Assembly (NCBI GenBank): GCA_937876355.1
Contig: CALFHN010000145.1
Location: 62,001 to 126,000, forward strand
Source: an uncultured Bacteroidota bacterium
GTDB taxonomy: Bacteria > Bacteroidota > Rhodothermia > Rhodothermales > UBA10348
Length of the DNA: 64,000 nt
Direction of reading: 5' to 3'
The position numbers were made by a program, and so were the translations under genes. Shown here piece after piece: positions 44,026 to 52,748 of the stretch (positions within the stretch are counted from its first letter, which is position 1; each line of letters starts with the position of its first letter). A model generated the notes under the pieces. It saw only the letters and a program-made list of their open reading frames with translations, ran no database searches and was not told the origin of the DNA.

Positions 44026-45690
44026 ATGAGTTTACTTTCTCAAATGACCCCTGTTTTATGCGCTGCTTCCATGCGGAGGGCAGACCAGATCACAATCGAA
44101 CAAATCGGAATTCCCGGATTTACCCTTATGGAGTCCGCCGGCCGGGAAGCTGCCGAAGTTGCTCAAGAAATGATTGAAGTCATTTGTGGTTCGGAATCTG
44201 ATGCTGACCTAGGCTGGAGCGGCCGAGACTGGACGGAGAAGGATACCCTAGCTATACCCGCACCTTCAGCGCACATTGTCTGCCTATGTGGCAAAGGAAA
44301 CAATGGAGGAGATGGACTGGTGATGGCCCGGTATCTTTCAGGTTATGGACATCAGGTCACGGTACTATTGTTTGCACAAAAAGCGGAATATTCTGGTGAT
44401 GCAGCTTTAAATCTTGGCATTCTTGAAAAGGTGGCTGAGAAGCAATCTATTTCCATTACAACGTTTTCAGACATATCGTCCTTGTCGGCGTTGCCACCAT
44501 CAGACCTTGTGATTGATGCGTTGGTTGGGACGGGTCTTAATTCCACTATTCGGCAACCACTTTCAGACGTTATATCTTGGGTCAATGCTCAAACTGCTCC
44601 CGTACTTTCGGTCGATATTCCCTCAGGCTTATCGTCAGATTCCGGTAAAGTTTTGGGGGCGGCCGTCCATGCCCATGTCACCGTGACTTTGGCATCGTTA
44701 AAACCCGGTCTATTGATTGAAGATGGGCCGGACTATGTTGGGGCCCTTCACGTTGTGGATATCGGCATCCCGCCATTTGTGATTGATTCTAACTGCCAAG
44801 GAGCAGACGAAATCCGGGTGTCCAATGTCTCGTTTGTACGGTCGTGTCTTCCAGAAAAAACGAGAAAGGACCACAAATATTCACACGGACCAACTCTCGT
44901 TGTGGCCGGTTCAGCTACATTTCCGGGGGCTCCCGTACTGGCTTCTCTAGCAGCCGCAAAGGTTGGGAGTGGGTATGTGGTCTGTATGGGACCGGCGAAC
45001 ATCCGAACTCTACTTGAAGAAAAACTGACCGAGATCACCGTAGAATCGTGGGAGACCAGCTCGGATTCGGCTGCGCTTCAAGACCTGATCGACAGGCTTG
45101 ATTCCAGATGGAAGAAGGCTAAGTCTATGTTGGTAGGGCCAGGCTTGGGACGAGATAAAAATGTTACCCAGCTCGTCAAATTTATGTTGACTTCGTTTCC
45201 AGGGCCCTCAGTTGTCGATGCAGATGCTCTTTATGCCCTTCGAAACGAACAAGAATGGGTCCGCGCGAATTCCTTTGGACGTTGGATATTCACCCCACAC
45301 GACGGAGAATACGCTCGGCTTCAAGGATCTGAGGCTAAAAACCCCGATATGAGGCAGGACAGGATTGAAGCGGCCCGTGTATTGGCAAAAGAATGGAATG
45401 TAATCGTTTTGCTCAAGGGTCAACCATCCATTGTCGCCAATCCAACAGGCCAAGTTGTCATTAACCCGACCGGCAACCCTTCTGTTGGCACCGCTGGATC
45501 CGGCGATGTTTTAAGCGGAATTATTGCGGGGCTTCTAGCGCAGGGAGTTGCACCTTTTCAAAGCGCGATATGCGGAATTCACATCGCAGGAACTACTGCT
45601 GACCTTTTCGTTGAAGAACACGCTTCCGGCACTTTAATGGCAGGAGATATTGTTCAATTGTTGCCCCGTGCCATGGCTTTATATCGATAG
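44026..45690 (+). CDS. nnr: Bifunctional NAD(P)HX epimerase / ADP-dependent dehydratase
   Basis: The start is ATG 44026 rather than the open-frame start at 43855, because the earlier stretch overlaps the previous gene. The protein has about 554 residues. The N-terminal YjeF-N (epimerase) domain shows AASMRRADQITIEQIGIPGFTL, CGKGNNGGDGLVMAR and LVIDALVGTG. The C-terminal ribokinase-fold dehydratase domain has HKYSHGPTLVVAGS, MLVGPGLGRDKNV and the ATP-binding NPSVGTAGSGDVLSGIIAGL. It repairs hydrated NAD(P)H. It is followed by a VanZ gene 37 bp later. Confidence 0.95.
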   Translation: MSLLSQMTPVLCAASMRRADQITIEQIGIPGFTLMESAGREAAEVAQEMIEVICGSESDADLGWSGRDWTEKDTLAIPAPSAHIVCLCGKGNNGGDGLVMARYLSGYGHQVTVLLFAQKAEYSGDAALNLGILEKVAEKQSISITTFSDISSLSALPPSDLVIDALVGTGLNSTIRQPLSDVISWVNAQTAPVLSVDIPSGLSSDSGKVLGAAVHAHVTVTLASLKPGLLIEDGPDYVGALHVVDIGIPPFVIDSNCQGADEIRVSNVSFVRSCLPEKTRKDHKYSHGPTLVVAGSATFPGAPVLASLAAAKVGSGYVVCMGPANIRTLLEEKLTEITVESWETSSDSAALQDLIDRLDSRWKKAKSMLVGPGLGRDKNVTQLVKFMLTSFPGPSVVDADALYALRNEQEWVRANSFGRWIFTPHDGEYARLQGSEAKNPDMRQDRIEAARVLAKEWNVIVLLKGQPSIVANPTGQVVINPTGNPSVGTAGSGDVLSGIIAGLLAQGVAPFQSAICGIHIAGTTADLFVEEHASGTLMAGDIVQLLPRAMALYR

Positions 45691-45727
45691 GCCTCCATTA
45701 TTCGTTTTTTCAGCTTTCCAGCGCCCT

Positions 45728-46099
45728 ATGTCGTTTCGAATTAGACCTCTTACGTTGGCCATTTTATGGACCATCTTTATTATGGTGTTACTTACGATCC
45801 CGGGAAAATCAATTCCCAGCGTGTCAATTTTCGAATTTGACAAGTTGATTCATGCTGGGTTGTTTTTTGTTTTAACAGTCGCCTGGCTACGGGCCGTAGC
45901 GGGTAGGTATGTTTACAAGGCCGTTCAAGTTGTTGGGGCCATCCTCATTTTTTCATTTGTTTCAGAGTGGTTTCAGGAAGTGTTGCCGATCGGAAGAACA
46001 GCCGATGTTTTTGACGCCGTTGCCGACTCGATTGGGGCCTTAATCGGTCTTGCCACGTGGAGCATTTGGGGCTTTTTCCAAGGGAAGCCAAAAGAATAA
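45728..46099 (+). CDS. VanZ-family membrane protein
   Basis: From ATG 45728 the product has about 123 residues with four hydrophobic segments, and DKLIHAGLFFVLTVAWLRAV plus the C-terminal RTADVFDAVADSIGALIGL, the VanZ signature. VanZ proteins are small membrane proteins linked to teicoplanin resistance in enterococci; most homologues in other phyla have no known role. It lies just after nnr, in the same direction. Confidence 0.85.
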   Translation: MSFRIRPLTLAILWTIFIMVLLTIPGKSIPSVSIFEFDKLIHAGLFFVLTVAWLRAVAGRYVYKAVQVVGAILIFSFVSEWFQEVLPIGRTADVFDAVADSIGALIGLATWSIWGFFQGKPKE

Positions 46100-46305
46100 A
46101 TTTGAAAGCGTTGGCAACTTGATCGCGTTCTATAGGTCTTTATTGTGAACGTGAGGTTGAGAAACGAAAAAATTGCCATTTATAATCGATGGCACGTCGT
46201 TTTCACTTTCGATTTCACTAGAGTTGACGTATAATTTTGCCTCAGTCTAAATTTTGGACCGATGCTCACGCCAATGGCGACCTAACTAGCGCCCACAACA
46301 GAAAT

Positions 46306-46965
46306 ATGGCACTTAGAAAAACAGATAAAGCCGATCTTCGAAAAAGGTATCCGCTTTTTGTTCAATCAGGATTGCTAATCGCATTAGTCTTACTGATTGT
46401 CGCGTTCCGTCTCGACTTGAGAGTGAACGAAACGTTTGAAGTAAATCTCTCTGATCAAGAAGTTGTTCAGATGGAAGAAATGGTTCAAACTCAACAGGTT
46501 GAGAAACCACCCCCACCTCCTCGTCCGCCGGTCCCTGTAGAAGTACCAAACGACGAAGTTTTGGAAGATGATGTGTTGGACCTTGATATGACACTCGACA
46601 TTGACGTCGTACCCGATCTACCACCTCCTCCTCCCCCAAAACAAGACGTAGTAGAAGAAGAACCTGAAATTTTTGTGATTGTAGAGCAATCACCGGAGCT
46701 AATTGGTGGTCTTCCTGGTCTTCAGAAAAAGATCAAATACCCTGAAATTGCGAAAAAAGCCGGAGTGGAAGGCCGCGTATTCTTGCAGTTTGTTGTTGAT
46801 GAACAAGGAAATGTACATGACCCGATCGTCACCCGTGGTATTGGAGCCGGTTGTGATGAAGAGGCCATAAAGGCCATTTTGCAAGCCAAATTCAAACCTG
46901 GTAAACAGCGTGGGAAAGCGGTAAAAGTTAAAATGTCGCTTCCAATCACATTTCGCTTGAAATAA
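46306..46965 (+). CDS. tonB: TonB-family energy transducer
   Basis: From ATG 46306 the protein has about 219 residues. One N-terminal helix (SGLLIALVLLIVAF) anchors it. A Pro/acidic spacer follows (QVEKPPPPPRPPVPVEV, DLPPPPPPKQDVVEEEPE), then the C-terminal TonB domain: GGLPGLQKKIKYPEIAKKAG, EGRVFLQFVVDEQGNV, LQAKFKPGKQRGKAVKVKMS. TonB passes proton-motive energy from ExbBD to outer-membrane receptors. No ExbB/D or TonB-dependent receptor lies in the window. A strong hairpin terminator follows. Confidence 0.92.
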   Translation: MALRKTDKADLRKRYPLFVQSGLLIALVLLIVAFRLDLRVNETFEVNLSDQEVVQMEEMVQTQQVEKPPPPPRPPVPVEVPNDEVLEDDVLDLDMTLDIDVVPDLPPPPPPKQDVVEEEPEIFVIVEQSPELIGGLPGLQKKIKYPEIAKKAGVEGRVFLQFVVDEQGNVHDPIVTRGIGAGCDEEAIKAILQAKFKPGKQRGKAVKVKMSLPITFRLK

Positions 46966-46989
46966 TAGCGATTCAGATTGAACAGCTTT

Positions 46990-47026
46990 GGGGTCGGCGA
47001 GCAAAGCTCGCCGACCCCAATTTGTT
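46990..47026 (+). terminator. Terminator after tonB
   Basis: GGGGTCGGCGAGC (46990-47002) pairs with GCTCGCCGACCCC (47006-47018), a perfect 13-bp stem with an AAA loop, followed by AATTTGTTT. Confidence 0.88.
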
Positions 47027-47120
47027 TAACGCTATGACGAAATACCTGATTTTTCTCGTATTCAAAGGTGAGTAGGCCGCCTTCCAACTCATTGACTTAA
47101 ACATTGCCGGATCCGTTCAA

Positions 47121-47351
47121 GTGGAACCAAAAAAACAAACAGAGCACTTTGATGCGGTTGTCGATCAATTATTGAGAGACAAAGACTTCTTGTTGGCACA
47201 AGAAATAAAGCACAAGGCAGACGAAATCAATCAACTCCTAGTCCAGGCGCAACGCCAGAAGTTGAAAGTTGAGGCGACGATCTCAAAGCTTGAACCCAGT
47301 CCCGGAAATACGGTGTCATGGATTGACGTGAAGATATTTAAAGAGATTTAA
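47121..47351 (+). CDS. Small helical protein, unknown
   Basis: I do not recognise this 76-residue protein. It starts at GTG 47121 and is almost entirely helical and charged (HFDAVVDQLLRDKDFLLAQEI, KHKADEINQLLVQAQRQKLKVEATISKLE), suggesting a coiled coil or short regulator. It has no cysteine or helix-turn-helix. Its stop meets the stop of the leftward amidohydrolase gene. It may share the region downstream of tonB but lies beyond that terminator. Confidence 0.5.
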   Translation: MEPKKQTEHFDAVVDQLLRDKDFLLAQEIKHKADEINQLLVQAQRQKLKVEATISKLEPSPGNTVSWIDVKIFKEI

Positions 47352-48601
47352 TTGTCTTTTCGAAAGACTTCCCCGTCTTTCATTACGAAAACAACGTTCC
47401 ATACTGCTTTGATATCTTGGTCAGGCTTTCCCGTAACGGCCACGAGGTCCGCCAAAAGCCCAGGTTTGATGCTCCCAACACGATCACTAACGTGAAACGT
47501 GCGTGCGTTAACCGATGTGGATGCCCGTAAAACCTGTAAAGGGCTCATCCCGTATTCCACTAGCAGCTCCATTTCTAAAGCATTCTTTCCGTGCGTGTAA
47601 ACGCCAACGTCCCCTCCCATTCCGATAGTTACTCCTTCCTCCATAGCCACTTTCATTACCGCTTTTTTAATAGCTATACGTTGGGGTTCGGGGTCAACTC
47701 CCTTTTTCCATCCGGAATACGATGAAATAGACTCAACTGCGGCCAAAGTCGGATACCATACGACACCCCGCTCGGCCATCAATTTAAATACCTCGCGCGT
47801 TCCGCCATCTCCGTGCTCAATGGTTTCCGCCCCGGCCAGAATAGCTCGTCGCATCCCTTCGGCCGTTCCAGCATGGGCCACCATCGGACGCCCACTGCTG
47901 GCAGCCGTCTCTCTAATTAAAGTTAGTTCGTCAATAGAAAAGGTAGGCATGGCTTCGCCACCCGGTCCCCATCGATAGTCTGCGTAGACCTTGATTACGT
48001 CGGCTCCGTTGCCAATTTGGTCTCGTGTCACGCGGATTAAATTATCAACTCCGTCAGCTTCTTCGGCGCCTAACGGCACATCAAAGTCCGGATCAAAACC
48101 AGATGGACCGTAACTACCGGTTGCCACCATGGCCTTTCCAGCGACAAGCATTGTGGGTCCGGGAATGATCCCTTTCCGAATTGAAATTTTTAGCCCTACA
48201 TCGGAGTAGCCCGCCCCCTCGGATCCTAAATCTCGAACGGTGGTGAACCCAGCCCAAAGGGTCTCTCTTGCGTGCACCGTTCCCCTTGCTACCCGTTCCG
48301 CCTTAGACTCCCTAAGAACTTGATCATTCCACGACGTTTCATTGTAAGGATGTAATAAAAAGTGGGAATGTCCCTCGATAAATCCAGGGGAAAGTGTAGT
48401 CCCAGAAAGACGTATAGTCACATCTCCTTTTAGCGTCGAGACTGGTCCTAATGCCGTTATTCGACGCCCTTCGACAACAACGCCCCATCCTTCGTGGACA
48501 TTTTCACCGTCGAAAACACGGTCAGGTACCATTAACGTTGACTGCCCAAACACCCCAGCAGTGATAAATAAACATCCTGCCAGAAAGAGTAATTGTTTCA
48601 T
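47348..48601 (-). CDS. Secreted amidohydrolase (imidazolonepropionase/PepD-like fold)
   Basis: From ATG 48601 the product has about 417 residues with signal peptide (LLFLAGCLFITAGVFGQ). It is an amidohydrolase-superfamily metal hydrolase. The first metal pair is HSH in FIEGHSHFLLHP; a likely carboxylated Lys is in ADVIKVYADYR; further ligands are MVAHAGT, TIEHGDGG and GMGGDVGVYTHG. Periplasmic homologues hydrolyse dipeptides (Xaa-Pro or N-acyl amino acids) or related amides; the substrate cannot be told here. It follows the Met-rich cytochrome gene in the same direction with a 32 bp gap. Confidence 0.88.
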   Translation of the reverse strand: MKQLLFLAGCLFITAGVFGQSTLMVPDRVFDGENVHEGWGVVVEGRRITALGPVSTLKGDVTIRLSGTTLSPGFIEGHSHFLLHPYNETSWNDQVLRESKAERVARGTVHARETLWAGFTTVRDLGSEGAGYSDVGLKISIRKGIIPGPTMLVAGKAMVATGSYGPSGFDPDFDVPLGAEEADGVDNLIRVTRDQIGNGADVIKVYADYRWGPGGEAMPTFSIDELTLIRETAASSGRPMVAHAGTAEGMRRAILAGAETIEHGDGGTREVFKLMAERGVVWYPTLAAVESISSYSGWKKGVDPEPQRIAIKKAVMKVAMEEGVTIGMGGDVGVYTHGKNALEMELLVEYGMSPLQVLRASTSVNARTFHVSDRVGSIKPGLLADLVAVTGKPDQDIKAVWNVVFVMKDGEVFRKDN

Positions 48602-48633
48602 TAAAGGTGGTACCTGCGGGTTTTGTAAACAAA

Positions 48634-49260
48634 TCAATCCATTTTATGGGATTGCGGTTTTGCTCCTTCCTGACCGTTCATTTTGCGATTTTTCATGCCC
48701 TGCATATCCTTCATGCCCTGCATATCCTTCATGCCCTGCATATCCTTCATGCCTTGCATACCCTTCATGCCCTGCATACCCTTCATGCCCTGCATACCAG
48801 GCATTTCCCCTGGGCCATCGTCGGGAAGTAACGTTAAAAGATACGTAATTACAGCTGATCTTTCCGTTTCCGTGATGGTCAACGGCGGCATTAATCCATG
48901 TTCTTTAATGGCTTGAGCTGGAAGTAAAGATCGCTCGATTTCGGGTTTGGTCAACCATGAATCAAGTGCGCTTTTTAGCTCCTCAGGAGTGCCATATTTC
49001 ATTGAATAGTGACGAAGAATCATTTTCATGGGTGGGGCAATCGGTTTGCCATTTTCCATTGAAGCCGGAGGATTCAATTGATGACACGTATTGCACACCT
49101 GATTAAACACGCGTTCTCCTTCGTCAACGGCCCCCATGGGAGGACTAGATTGCCGAAATGCACTTAGAAGCAGCATTGCCAAGAGGGCTACTAACAGCAC
49201 GATCGCAAATCGTATGGAGCCCCCTTTCGGCATGGTTTGATGATGATGAGATACATTCAT
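48634..49260 (-). CDS. Membrane-anchored cytochrome c with Met-rich hexapeptide tail
   Basis: From ATG 49260 the protein has about 208 residues. An anchor helix (FAIVLLVALLAMLLLSAF) precedes one c-type haem site (VCNTCHQLNP). The histidine-rich N-terminus reads MNVSHHHQTMP. The C-terminal 50 residues comprise six copies of a hexapeptide MQGMK(G/D/N), encoded by 18-bp tandem repeats at about 48688-48795, then KMNGQ and SHKMD. Met-rich repeats in periplasmic proteins usually bind Cu(I) or Ag(I). The rest resembles small cytochromes c that act as electron carriers. It is the first gene of the pair with the amidohydrolase. Confidence 0.85.
   Translation of the reverse strand: MNVSHHHQTMPKGGSIRFAIVLLVALLAMLLLSAFRQSSPPMGAVDEGERVFNQVCNTCHQLNPPASMENGKPIAPPMKMILRHYSMKYGTPEELKSALDSWLTKPEIERSLLPAQAIKEHGLMPPLTITETERSAVITYLLTLLPDDGPGEMPGMQGMKGMQGMKGMQGMKDMQGMKDMQGMKDMQGMKNRKMNGQEGAKPQSHKMD
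48688..48795 (-). repeat. Six 18-bp tandem repeats coding MQGMK(G/D/N)
   Basis: Read on the plus strand, TTCATGCCCTGCATATCC recurs every 18 bases with only a few substitutions; the copies stay in frame with the cytochrome gene. The nearly identical DNA suggests recent expansion. Confidence 0.9.
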
Positions 49261-49563
49261 AATAGTAAGCCCTCTACATATTTTAACGCTTTGGCCCAAC
49301 TGTCTGCGGACTTCTAGTGCCCGCAATGCCCTTATTTCTGGGAAGGGTTGCCTATCGTTGTGCCAAGGTTAAATTAACCAAGTCCTTACCTTCAAACGTT
49401 AGGTTCTCGGCCAGGAATCGTGAAGTGGATTACCCTGCAAGGCCGCTCTGATTCAATATCTGCAAGGGGAAATGTCGTGGATTTCCTCGCAAACCTGTTT
49501 TGTTGAAGCAATCTTAATCTGAGATGCCGTAGATTTCAAAACTCCTAAGTAAAAAGCTAGCTC

Positions 49564-50814
49564 ATGAAGTACGACATTAATCGCGTCAGGACCGAATTTC
49601 CATCTTTATCTGTAACGGACAATGGTGTAGAGCGAGTCTATTTTGACAATCCAGGGGGAACTCAGGTCGCCAAACGAGTCATGACTCGGATGATGGACTA
49701 TTTCACCACGATGAATACGAATGGTGGTGGTGCCTTCATTACCTCTCGACAGTCAGACAACCTACTGGACGAAGCCCACGCTGCCATGGCGGACCTAGTT
49801 GGGGCGTCAGATCCTGGTGAAATAATATTTGGTCAGAACATGACCACACTTACCCTTCACCTATCTCGCTCCATAGGGAAATCGCTTAAAGCCGGGGATG
49901 AAATTATAGTCACTCGGATGGATCACGACGCCAACATTAGTCCGTGGCTCTTGATGGCTGAGGATCACGGATTAGTCATAAAGTGGCTCGACTTTAGCCC
50001 AGAAACGTATCGCTACGACCTTACTTCGTTGGATGAAGTTTTAAGTTCAAAAACGAAGCTTGTCGCAGTAAATTATGCGTCCAATGCGACTGGAACGGTG
50101 AACGATGTCAAGGCCATCACAAAAATGGCGCATCAATTTGGAGCTCTGGTGTTCGTCGATGCGGTTCAATTAACGCCACATTTTGTAACCGACGTGGCAG
50201 AAATCGAATGTGATTTTTTAGCTTGCTCCGCGTATAAATTTTACGGGCCGCACCAAGGTTTATTGTGGGCCCGCAGGCCTCTTCTCGAAAAGCTAAGCCC
50301 GTACAAAGTACGCCCGGCTTCGGCGGAACTGCCCCACGCCTATGAAACAGGGACGCAATCTCACGAGGGCATGGCCGGAACGTTGGGCGCCATTGAACAC
50401 ATGGAGTGGATTGGAATGGAGATGGGAACTGGTGGAGCGACTCGGCGAGACCGAATCGTTTCAGGCTTCAACGCGGTGGCAACATACGAGCGGAAAATTT
50501 GTGAACGATTAATACGAGGGCTAGAAAGTATACAAGGCGTTACTGTACATGGACTTACGGCTGGAAGCGATCTGAATGACCGAGTCCCAACCGTGGCCAT
50601 AACAAAAGAAGGTGCTCATCCTAGAGCAATGGCTGAGTCCCTTGGCAAGGCCAACATCTTTGTTTGGGATGGCAACTACTACGCGATCGAGATTATCGCT
50701 CGATTGGGGCTAACTGACAAAGGTGGGATGCTACGAATTGGCCTAGGACAGTACAATACAGAGGCTGAGGTGGACATGATACTAAACCATCTAGACCGGA
50801 GATCTTCCTTCTAA
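49564..50814 (+). CDS. Cysteine desulfurase-like PLP enzyme
   Basis: A 416-residue class V aminotransferase-fold enzyme. VYFDNPGGTQVAKRV and GQNMTTLTLHLSRSIG form the N-terminal PLP-binding part, LVAVNYASNATGTV and VFVDAVQLTPHF surround the cofactor Asp, and the PLP Lys is in SAYKFYGPHQGLLW. It lacks the usual NifS/IscS Cys-loop near the C-terminus, so it may act on other substrates; it matches the desulfurase-like subfamily (TIGR01976 type). The 237 bp before it contain no gene, only a weak repeated element around AATGTCGTGGATTTC. Confidence 0.9.
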   Translation: MKYDINRVRTEFPSLSVTDNGVERVYFDNPGGTQVAKRVMTRMMDYFTTMNTNGGGAFITSRQSDNLLDEAHAAMADLVGASDPGEIIFGQNMTTLTLHLSRSIGKSLKAGDEIIVTRMDHDANISPWLLMAEDHGLVIKWLDFSPETYRYDLTSLDEVLSSKTKLVAVNYASNATGTVNDVKAITKMAHQFGALVFVDAVQLTPHFVTDVAEIECDFLACSAYKFYGPHQGLLWARRPLLEKLSPYKVRPASAELPHAYETGTQSHEGMAGTLGAIEHMEWIGMEMGTGGATRRDRIVSGFNAVATYERKICERLIRGLESIQGVTVHGLTAGSDLNDRVPTVAITKEGAHPRAMAESLGKANIFVWDGNYYAIEIIARLGLTDKGGMLRIGLGQYNTEAEVDMILNHLDRRSSF

Positions 50815-51105
50815 TTAGAGTGAAATCACGCCTTCTATGGCTCCGGCTTGCAGATAATACGATACTATTTCGTCGCTGGACTTTACTTTCACGCGAGAAG
50901 TGATGCTCTGATATTTACCTTTGGATGATGCTTTGATATCCATGTCGTGGCCTTCAAACAACGCTACTAATTTTTCAATTTGCTGCTTTGGGGCAATAAA
51001 TTTAAACACATATTCTCCTGGCCAATCATTGTTGTCATCCAGCAATTTCTTAAAATTGTCCCACCATTCTTTAGCTTCGGCTGAAGGGTATTTTGTCAAG
51101 GCCAT
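50815..51105 (-). CDS. DUF493-family protein
   Basis: A 96-residue protein of the DUF493 family (YbeD-like ferredoxin fold). The signature PGEYVFKFIAPKQQIEKLVALFEG and the strand YQSITSRVKVKSSDEIVSYYLQ are visible. Members are thought to be small regulatory proteins, possibly ACT-like binding domains; function is not established. It converges with the desulfurase-like gene, stop next to stop. Confidence 0.85.
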   Translation of the reverse strand: MALTKYPSAEAKEWWDNFKKLLDDNNDWPGEYVFKFIAPKQQIEKLVALFEGHDMDIKASSKGKYQSITSRVKVKSSDEIVSYYLQAGAIEGVISL

Positions 51106-51247
51106 TTCTGATTTTCGGGTTGCTTAGATGCAGTGCCAATTGTTCTTGGCAAATGCGGGCTTCGCAACCGGGTTCCCCCTTTTGACGTACTTGGCGAACG
51201 TGCGGCGAGACTAGCCGCACACTTACATTAAAAAACGACCACCCATT

Positions 51248-52441
51248 ATGTCGATTTTACCAGATTGGGCACCAAATGTGCACCCCCTGATTGTCCATTT
51301 TCCAATTGCTTTACTTTTTGTCGCGGCGCTCGTCGATACCATTGGATTGGCTTTTAAGGGTGAGTCCATGTGGAAAAACACCGCTTTTTTATTGTACATG
51401 TTTGGCACTCTAGCGGCCGTGGCTGCTTTTTTTGCTGGAAAACAAGCTGCCGATTCGGTCTTTTTGGCTACCGAGGCAAACGCCGTTCTGACCAATCATG
51501 CAAATATGGCACATTATCTGGTATACTTTTTCGGAGGATACACGGTACTTCGGACGATTTTCTTCTTTTCTAATTTGGAGGGCCGCACCGGAATTAGGGC
51601 CGTCATGTACCTTCTCGGAGTTGGCGGACTCGTTTTAGTGTGGTCAACTGCGGACCGCGGGGCTGAATTAGTATTCAAATATGGGGTTGGCGTTGCAGCG
51701 GTGGGCGAAGCCGGCACTGAAGTACTTCCGACGTCCGGTTCATCGGAAACCTCCGCTCCTCTGAACAATCAAAAAGGTGGTTGGACTTGGAAACCAACGC
51801 GCGCAGCGGCTTGGAAAAGCTCGTTATCGACCTACGGAACGGATGGTGGCCTGAACACTTCCATCCAGGACGGAGGAGAATATGGTGATGTGCTCGCCCT
51901 AACCACGACCGGTGATCCGACAATTTTAACTTTTGATTTCCCAATGCAGACCGTTCAAATGGACGCTCGGTTGAACCTAGATGGATTTACCGGATCGATT
52001 ATGTTCGTGCATCACGTTGTCGACGCTGAGAACTACAACTTTGTATCGGTGTCCCATGAAGAGATGAAAATTGGCCGGAGCGAAAATGGGGATATGTATC
52101 TGCTAGAGAGCAAGCCGTTTAGCCCCAACGGATGGAACAGCTACAGAGTTGTTGCCGACCAAACCCATTTCCGAGCATATGCCGATCAGCTGCTCGTTAC
52201 CCACGGACACGGCGATGACCCGGGCTCAGGATGGGTTGGAATCCGGCTAAACGGAACCGGTACGGTACTTTTAGACTTTGTTCAAACGGTTTCTCTCCGC
52301 GGAGAAGGAATGACTGAGGGCATGGGCGAGCCACAAACAGACAAAGAAACACCGTCAGCCACCGGCGCAGCGGCGGCTGCAAAAACACCGGCGGATTCAG
52401 GCGCATCGGCGGCCGCAGATTCCACGGTCCACGATCACTAG
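51248..52441 (+). CDS. DUF2231 membrane protein with lectin-like C-terminal domain
   Basis: A 397-residue protein joining two parts. Residues 1-150 carry the DUF2231 four-helix membrane domain (VHPLIVHFPIALLFVAALVD, LTNHANMAHYLVYFFGG), which has His residues on helix ends that often sit near haem or cytochromes. Residues about 180-345 form a concanavalin/3-keto-disaccharide-hydrolase-like beta-sandwich (TFDFPMQTVQMDARLNLDG, NYNFVSVSHEEMKIGRSENG). The C-terminus is Ala/Thr-rich and ends DSTVHDH. It is single-copy, with a repeat array after it. The fusion is unusual; function unknown. Confidence 0.78.
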   Translation: MSILPDWAPNVHPLIVHFPIALLFVAALVDTIGLAFKGESMWKNTAFLLYMFGTLAAVAAFFAGKQAADSVFLATEANAVLTNHANMAHYLVYFFGGYTVLRTIFFFSNLEGRTGIRAVMYLLGVGGLVLVWSTADRGAELVFKYGVGVAAVGEAGTEVLPTSGSSETSAPLNNQKGGWTWKPTRAAAWKSSLSTYGTDGGLNTSIQDGGEYGDVLALTTTGDPTILTFDFPMQTVQMDARLNLDGFTGSIMFVHHVVDAENYNFVSVSHEEMKIGRSENGDMYLLESKPFSPNGWNSYRVVADQTHFRAYADQLLVTHGHGDDPGSGWVGIRLNGTGTVLLDFVQTVSLRGEGMTEGMGEPQTDKETPSATGAAAAAKTPADSGASAAADSTVHDH

Positions 52442-52748
52442 TGGCCATTTGAGGTTTTCCGACCTTTTGTCTGTGACTTTGGCGCGTCGGTACCTGGGCA
52501 CGTCGGTACCTGGGCACGTCGGTACCTTGGCACGTCCGTACCCAGGTATCTAGGTACCAACTTGCAAACGCATCGGAGCGAACGTGCGAACGAATCGAAA
52601 AATCGTTCCTCCTGTCATCCTGACACGAAAAGTAGATTGGTATGCTTTTCGTATAAGCCTACAATGAGTAATTCCAAGAGAGTTACTGTCATTTAGTCGT
52701 AGGTTGTACGGTAAGGACCAAAAGCGATTATCATCGGATGAGGGACAC
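52442..52748. repeat. Intergenic region with four 16-bp tandem repeats and a clpB operator candidate
   Basis: GGCACGTCGGTACCTG recurs at 52481, 52497, 52513 and 52529 with one to three changes, a tandem array of four. Further on, ACGAAAAG (52625-52632) and CTTTTCGT (52645-52652) form a perfect 8-bp inverted repeat with a 12-bp spacer, about 100 bp before the clpB start. No CIRCE element or HrcA site was recognised. No gene is visible. Confidence 0.75.

Noticed and set aside
48688-48795. 18-bp repeats considered as CRISPR
   Set aside because: They are continuous and in frame with a protein.
48561-48916. Rightward ORFs with repeats HALHIL and SFMPCI
   Set aside because: They are the opposite-strand readings of the MQGMK repeats in the cytochrome gene.
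52481-52544. Tandem 16-bp repeats considered as a CRISPR array
   Set aside because: There are no spacers between repeats and no cas genes.
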